DNA of 64,000 bases. Source: Streptomyces sp. NBC_00663 (lineage in GTDB: Bacteria > Actinomycetota > Actinomycetes > Streptomycetales > Streptomycetaceae). Of the stretch, positions 58,092 to 64,000 are shown one piece after another. The notes beneath the pieces were generated by a model. It saw only the letters and a program-made list of their open reading frames with translations, made no database searches and was not told where the DNA came from. The position numbers and the translations under genes are program-made. Location: contig NZ_CP109027.1 of the NCBI RefSeq assembly GCF_036226885.1, positions 4,650,001 through 4,714,000 of the forward strand. Reading direction: 5' to 3'. The stretch's first letter is position 1; each line of letters opens with the position of its first letter.

Positions 58092-58991
58092 TTGACAACC
58101 GCTACCAAGGGCCTCCGTGTCCGCAGAGCCGCAGCCGTCGCCCTCACGACCGGCGCGATGCTCGCCACCGGGGCTCTCACCGCGGCGCCGGCGCAGGCTG
58201 TGACCACGCCGACCATCACCGCCAAGGGCGGGTACCTGATGAACAGCGCCACGGGCAAGACCCTGTTCACCAAGTCCGCCGACACCAAGCGGCTCACCGC
58301 GTCCACGACCAAGGTCATGACGGCGAAGGTCGTGCTGTCGCAGTCGAACCTGAACCTGGACTCCAAGGTCACGATCAAGAAGGCGTACAGCGACTACATC
58401 GTCGCCAACGGCGCCTCGTCCGCGGGTCTGATCGTCGGTGACAAGGTCACCGTCCGTCAGCTCCTCTACGGGATGATGCTGAAGTCCGGCTGTGACGCCG
58501 CGATGGCGCTGGCCGACAAGTACGGCTCCGGCACCACGGTCGCCGCCCGCACCAAGAGCTTCATCGGCAAGATGAACACCATGGCCAAGAGCCTGGGCAT
58601 GACGAACACGCACTTCGACTCGTTCGACGGCATCAGCAAGGGCTCCAACTACTCGACGCCGCGCGACCTGACGAAGGCCGCCCGCAGCGCGATGAAGAGC
58701 TCCACCTTCAAGACCGTCGTCAAGACCAAGTCGTACACGGCCAAGACGGTCACGAAGACCGGCTCCACGCGCACCATGGCGGCGTGGAAGAACACCAACA
58801 CCCTGCTCGGCTGGAACGGCACGCTCGGCGTGAAGACCGGCTCCGGCACCGAGGCCAAGTACTGCCTCGTCTTCGCCGCCACGCTCAACGGCGAGTCGGT
58901 GATCGGCGCGGTCCTCACCGCGTCCTCCGAGGCCAACCGCACGGCGGACGTGAAGAAGCTCATCAACTACGGCTACGCGAAGATCAGCTGA
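58092..58991 (+). CDS. K15-type DD-transpeptidase/carboxypeptidase (S11), TTG start
   Basis: The protein has 299 residues from a TTG at 58092 (GGGG 8 nt upstream). That start gives a normal Sec signal (GLRVRRAAAVALTTGAMLAT, cleavage near AQA), whereas the GTG at 58008 would add a 28-residue non-signal leader. Penicillin-binding motifs are Ser71-T-T-Lys74, Ser132-G-Cys134 and Lys248-T-G250. The SGC triad with Cys in place of Asn, and the 61-residue SxxK-SxC spacing, match the Streptomyces K15 DD-transpeptidase (35 to 96). It acts on peptidoglycan stem peptides outside the membrane. Confidence 0.87.
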   Translation: MTTATKGLRVRRAAAVALTTGAMLATGALTAAPAQAVTTPTITAKGGYLMNSATGKTLFTKSADTKRLTASTTKVMTAKVVLSQSNLNLDSKVTIKKAYSDYIVANGASSAGLIVGDKVTVRQLLYGMMLKSGCDAAMALADKYGSGTTVAARTKSFIGKMNTMAKSLGMTNTHFDSFDGISKGSNYSTPRDLTKAARSAMKSSTFKTVVKTKSYTAKTVTKTGSTRTMAAWKNTNTLLGWNGTLGVKTGSGTEAKYCLVFAATLNGESVIGAVLTASSEANRTADVKKLINYGYAKIS

Positions 58992-59013
58992 CGCGTAGAC
59001 GTGAAGCAGTGAA

Positions 59014-59045
59014 GTGAGGGGGCCTGCGGCGGCGGGCCCCCTCAC
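59014..59045. terminator. Hairpin after the DD-peptidase gene
   Basis: GTGAGGGGGCC and GGCCCCCTCAC, 11-bp stem with a 10-nt loop, between convergent genes. Confidence 0.65.
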
Positions 59046-59049
59046 TCAT

Positions 59050-59508
59050 TCACCGGACCGGCCAGAAGAACCGCCGCTTCTCTTTCGCCGTGGCCCCGAT
59101 CCGCCCGTAGAACCGGATCGCCCCGTCGTTCCACACCGGCGTCTGCCACTGCACATGCCCGAGCCCGAGCCGCCGCGCCTCCTCGCGCACGGCGTCCATC
59201 AGCAACTCCCCGATGCCGAGCCCCCGATGCCCGTCCCGCAGGAACAGGCAGTCCATGTGGAGGTACTCGACCCCGTCCCAGGTGGACACCTCGGCGGAAC
59301 AGGTGGCGTACCCGACGACGGGCCCACCCTCTCCCAACTCGGCGACCAGCCCGATCAGTCGAGGCTCGGGCTCCCCGAACAACAAGGGCTCCAGCCGCTC
59401 GGCCAGCCCCTCGGCGGGCGGATCGGCCTTCTCATAAACGGCATGCTCGGCGATGAGGGCGACAAGCTCCGGAAGATCACCGACGCGCGCCCGCCTGACG
59501 TTGGTCAT
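59050..59508 (-). CDS. GNAT family N-acetyltransferase
   Basis: A 152-residue single GNAT domain: RRARVGDLPELVALIAEHAV, YLHMDCLFLRDGHRGLGIGE (acetyl-CoA-binding R/Q-x2-G-x-G), EARRLGLGHVQWQTPVWNDG and AIRFYGRIGATAKEKRRF. This pattern is like diamine/spermidine N-acetyltransferases. Substrate not known. Confidence 0.85.
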   Translation of the reverse strand: MTNVRRARVGDLPELVALIAEHAVYEKADPPAEGLAERLEPLLFGEPEPRLIGLVAELGEGGPVVGYATCSAEVSTWDGVEYLHMDCLFLRDGHRGLGIGELLMDAVREEARRLGLGHVQWQTPVWNDGAIRFYGRIGATAKEKRRFFWPVR

Positions 59509-59585
59509 CGGACCATGATGCCCGCTCGGCGAATCGTTCAGCCCAGCCAGTCATATCTACAGGGGCCCGCATCCGCAGGCTGACG

Positions 59586-60438
59586 ATGCCGGACGGGGCG
59601 CACTGGTTCCCGGCGGTGGACGTCTGCAAGCAACTCGGGCACACCAACCCGCAGAAGGCACTCTCCGACCATGTGCCGGACGACCAGCGAGAGATTCTCG
59701 AGACCCTAACTGGAGGTTACGGTCTCAGCATTCCCGCAGGTAGGGAGTGGCGCCGAGACCTGAATGTCATCTCTCTCCAAGGTCTCATCCTCCTCGTCAA
59801 CGCCTGCACCAAGCCGGCCTGCGCCCCCTTCAAACAGTGGGCGGCCGAGGTGATCGAGACCATCCAGCGAGAGGGTTCCTACACCCTCGAAGAGGCCGAG
59901 GTTCAACCCACCGAGCCGGGCGCCCCGATCGCGTACGCGATGCCGGAACAGGTCGCGGAAGCCATCGTCCGGCTGGAAGCGCACAACCTTCAGCTCGACG
60001 AGGAGCTCGCGAGCGCACAGCGTGAATCTCTGGCTCTGCAAAGGGAGATGCTGGAGATGCAGCGGGCCACGCTCACCGCGCAGCAGGCCATCGCCCAGGC
60101 CATGGACCGCATCGCGAACCGCCTCGACGTCCTCGCCGTCGACCGGCCGGCGCCCACCGCCGACCTCGCCGCGCACCCGACCACGGAAGCCGTACTCGCC
60201 GACTGGCGGCAGCGCCTCTCCGTGACGTCGGATGTCTGGTCCGTGGCTGTGGTGATCGCCCCCGTGCTGGTCGAGGAGGGTGAACTGCGACAGCCGCTCG
60301 CCTCCATCGCCGCCCGTACCGGACTCTCGGTGCACCCGCGTCAACGAATGCCTGCGCCTGCTGCGCAAGCACGCCTGCATCCACGCCCGGGGCGGCACCG
60401 AGGACGGAACGCCGGTCTACGTGCTCAAGCGTTCCTGA
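59586..60438 (+). pseudogene. Bro-N domain (phage antirepressor-like) gene with a C-terminal frameshift
   Basis: The frame encodes a Bro-N domain (PDGAHWFPAVDVCKQLGHTN, VPDDQREILETLTGGYGLSI, NVISLQGLILLVNACTKPAC) and a coiled coil (about 115-190). At about 60335-60342 (GTGCACCCGCGTC) one extra C shifts the frame: removing it gives a continuation HRVNECLRLLRKHACIHARG ending VYVLKRS at TGA 60436-60438. The upstream frame is also open without a start codon and resembles the missing first strand of the domain (GARIRRLT), so the N-terminus may be truncated too. A sequencing error in the C run is the alternative. Confidence 0.6.
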
Positions 60439-60456
60439 CCGGCCCAGGAACGGATG

Positions 60457-60500
60457 AAGGGGCGGCCGCAATCCGAACTTGCGGCCGCCCCTTCGGTTTT
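60457..60500 (+). terminator. Intrinsic terminator with T tract
   Basis: AAGGGGCGGCCGCAA and TTGCGGCCGCCCCTT, perfect 15-bp stem with a 7-nt loop, then CGGTTTT. Serves the Bro-N transcript and possibly the convergent kinase. Confidence 0.85.
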
Positions 60501-60519
60501 CAACCTACCGTCTCAGCGG

Positions 60520-62145
60520 CTACGCCGGGTTGCCCGTGGAGATGTCGAACTGGATGTCCACGTCCTTCGGGTCGACGTCCGTGCCGGCCTTGGGGGATTG
60601 CCGGATCACGGTGCCCTGGCCCCAGGTGTTCTCGTCCACGGGGGTCTTGTCGTAGTGCCAGCCGGCAGCCTTCAGACAGGAGAGGACCGAGTCCCAGCTC
60701 TTGTAGGTGAAGTCCGGCACCTCGATCTTGTCCGGGTCGTTGTACGACTCCTGCGGGTCGGTGCACTCGCTCTTGTCGACCGTCCGGTTCGGGTCACCGG
60801 ACCGGTACCCCGTCGGATGGGACGAGGCCGAGGTGCTCGCGCCGTCGCTGCCCTTGGCGTCGTCGTCCGAGCCGCCGTTCATCAGCAGGGCCGCGATGAG
60901 GCCGCCCACCGCGATGACGGACACGATGATCGAACCGAGGATCACCGGCTTGTTGTTCTTGCCGCCGCCCGTCGCGGGCGGGGCCTGCTGGGGCGTGATG
61001 TTGTACGGCGGCGGGGTGCTCTGCGCGTACGCGTTCGGCGCCGGCGTCTGGTAGCCGCCCTGCTGCGGGTAGCCGTACGCCGGGGACGGCGCGGGCGCCG
61101 GGGTCGGGGTGCCGTACGGGTTCGGGGTGGGGGCCGGCTGGTACGGGGTCTGGACGTTGTTCGTGGCCGGCGGGGGCGTCTGGCCGACCGGCGGGAAGAC
61201 CGCGGAGCCGACACCCGCGCCGCTCGCGGTCTGGGCGCCCGGGACGATGCTCGGCGGTGCCGCCTGGAAGGAGGCCGCGACCCGCAGGCACTCGTCCCGC
61301 ATGGCCTCGGCGCTGGGGAAGCGCTCGTTCGGGTTCTTCTTCAGCGCGCGGGCGATCAGCGCGTCCACGGCCGGCGGGAGCGCTCTGTTGATCGAGGAGG
61401 GGGCGACCGGCTCCTCCTGCACATGCGCGTACGCGATCGCCAGCGGCGAGTCCGCCTCGAACGGAAGGCGCCCGGTGACCAGTTGGAAGAGCATGATGCC
61501 GACCGAGTAGAGGTCGGAGCGGGCGTCGACCCCGCGGCCCAGGGCCTGCTCGGGGGAGAGGTACTGCGGGGTGCCGACCACCATGCCGGTCTGCGTCATC
61601 GACGTCACACCGGACTGCATGGCGCGCGCGATGCCGAAGTCCATGACCTTGACCACGCCGCGCTTGGTCATCATCACGTTGCCCGGCTTGATGTCGCGGT
61701 GGACCAGGCCCATCTCGTGGCTGATCTCCAGCGCCGCCAGCACGTCCGCGGTGATCTTCAGCGCCTTGTCGGCGGGCATCGCGCCGAACTGCCGTACGTC
61801 CTCGTCGAGCACCGAGCCCAGCGGGCGGCCCTCGACGTACTCCATGACGATGTAGGGCATCGTCATGCCGTCGAGGCTGTCCTCGCCGGTGTCGAAGACG
61901 GAGACGATGTTGGTGTGCGTGAGCTTGGCCACGGCCTGGGCCTCGCGGCGGAAACGCTCGCGGAAGGCCTGTTCCCGGCCCAGCTCGGTGTGCAGGGTCT
62001 TGATCGCGACAGGGCGGTCGAGCATGGTGTCGTGCGCCAGGTGCACCGAGGCCATGCCGCCTTCGCCGAGCAAGTCACGCAGCTGATAGCGGTTGTTGGC
62101 GAGTGCCCGCCCCGCGTACCGGCCGTGCGCGCCGTCCTGGCTCAT
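60520..62145 (-). CDS. PASTA-domain Ser/Thr protein kinase
   Basis: A 541-residue receptor-like kinase. Kinase domain about 15-285: LLGEGGMASVHLAHD (glycine loop), PVAIKTL (Lys), HRDIKPGNVM (catalytic loop), DFGIARAM, VGTPQYLSPEQALG. A Pro/Tyr/Gln-rich linker (about 300-395) leads to one membrane helix (PVILGSIIVSVIAVGGLIAA) and an extracellular part ending in a PASTA domain (VPDFTYKSWDSVLSCLKAAG, VIRQSPKAGTDV). PASTA kinases sense peptidoglycan/lipid II and regulate growth. Divergent from a second kinase. Confidence 0.9.
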   Translation of the reverse strand: MSQDGAHGRYAGRALANNRYQLRDLLGEGGMASVHLAHDTMLDRPVAIKTLHTELGREQAFRERFRREAQAVAKLTHTNIVSVFDTGEDSLDGMTMPYIVMEYVEGRPLGSVLDEDVRQFGAMPADKALKITADVLAALEISHEMGLVHRDIKPGNVMMTKRGVVKVMDFGIARAMQSGVTSMTQTGMVVGTPQYLSPEQALGRGVDARSDLYSVGIMLFQLVTGRLPFEADSPLAIAYAHVQEEPVAPSSINRALPPAVDALIARALKKNPNERFPSAEAMRDECLRVAASFQAAPPSIVPGAQTASGAGVGSAVFPPVGQTPPPATNNVQTPYQPAPTPNPYGTPTPAPAPSPAYGYPQQGGYQTPAPNAYAQSTPPPYNITPQQAPPATGGGKNNKPVILGSIIVSVIAVGGLIAALLMNGGSDDDAKGSDGASTSASSHPTGYRSGDPNRTVDKSECTDPQESYNDPDKIEVPDFTYKSWDSVLSCLKAAGWHYDKTPVDENTWGQGTVIRQSPKAGTDVDPKDVDIQFDISTGNPA

Positions 62146-62481
62146 CTTCCGCGTCCCCCATCGGCCATCAGGCGCCGGCCCGACTGTCGTTGATCGAATG
62201 GCTCATTCCCGGCCAAGTCTGCCCCACGGCACTGACAGGTCAAGCCGGGTGCCCGTTCCGTGACCGTACGCGAAAGAAGCGTCGCGGAAGCGTTACAGGG
62301 GGCGTACGGCCGGTACACAGAATTTGCACGACAGCGCGTGCTACCGCTTTTATGACCGGTCCGTCTCGGACCGGCCCCCGGGGTCTTCCCGGACCGGAGG
62401 CTTGCGCGGAGGCTGTAGCGTGGCCGACGGAGACCGTAACAACACCGCGCGCACCGCGGGCAGAAACGACGGCGAGGACTG
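62146..62481. promoter_or_regulatory. 336-bp divergent promoter region between two kinase genes
   Basis: No gene is seen. A hairpin CCGGTCCG-TCT-CGGACCGG lies at 62356-62374, and a GGACCGG repeat follows at 62391. Promoters for both kinases must be here, but no clear -35/-10 pair could be assigned. Confidence 0.4.

Positions 62482-64000
<1,519 letters not shown>

Overview
This is a high-GC actinobacterial chromosome segment, almost certainly from Streptomyces. The evidence is strong third-position GC bias with long antisense shadow frames, many GTG starts (and one TTG), Tat and Sec exoenzymes, a snapalysin/LysR pair, a SpoIIE-type phosphatase, PASTA kinases and an exact Streptomyces-type parS site inside aspS. 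From memory, metG, aspS, the acyl-CoA dehydrogenase, the M18 aminopeptidase and the divergent kinases follow the gene order of the oriC-proximal core of S. coelicolor (about SCO379x to SCO382x). I could not check this. I saw no rRNA, tRNA, CRISPR array or insertion sequence.

Region 1 (1-16.5 kb) is housekeeping and secreted functions. It holds a FUSC membrane protein, snapalysin with its divergent LysR regulator, a PhoX-like phosphatase behind a PHO-box-like repeat, a TerF-like VWA protein, methionyl-tRNA synthetase, a TIR-domain protein, pectate lyase, a PH-domain protein and a large FG-GAP secreted protein.

Region 2 (16.5-34.1 kb) is the notable part: a compact accessory biosynthetic cluster inserted between metG and aspS. 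One long minus-strand operon (31.7 to 17.9 kb, mostly ATGA-type overlaps) encodes, in transcription order, two ATP-grasp ligases, a family-5 solute-binding protein without a signal peptide, an amino-acid N-hydroxylase, a diaminobutyrate-type class III aminotransferase, a second N-hydroxylase, a cupin, a glycine-oxidase-like flavoenzyme, serine O-acetyltransferase, a methionyl-tRNA-synthetase-like protein, a permease and a rhodanese. The N-hydroxylase, cupin, MetRS-like and flavo-oxidase set is the known machinery for N-N bond (hydrazine) formation, as in Spb38/Spb39/Spb40. In the examples I recall, the cupin and MetRS parts are fused; here they are separate genes. With no NRPS or PKS and two ATP-grasp ligases, the likely product is a small hydrazine-derived peptide. 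A divergent operon carries a small membrane protein, an MFS exporter and a DinB-fold protein. A TrmB/LuxR-type regulator sits at the far end. Tandem TGGCAC elements 15 bp apart occur both in the divergent biosynthetic promoter and upstream of this regulator, which suggests a shared operator.

Region 3 (34.1-64 kb) returns to core genes. It holds two secreted intradiol-dioxygenase-like proteins, aspS with an internal parS, a PAS-GAF-PP2C-HATPase phosphatase, an AI-2E transporter family protein, a pirin, a secreted beta-propeller/Ig-like protein, an SseB-like protein, an acyl-CoA dehydrogenase behind two TACC-N4-GGTA palindromes, aminopeptidase, a family 2 glycosyltransferase, a thioredoxin-NHL protein, an AraC regulator of the GATase-1 type, a nitrilase-family hydrolase, a GntR-MFS operon, a K15-type DD-peptidase with a TTG start, a frameshifted Bro-N gene, and two divergent Ser/Thr kinases, the second cut by the window end.
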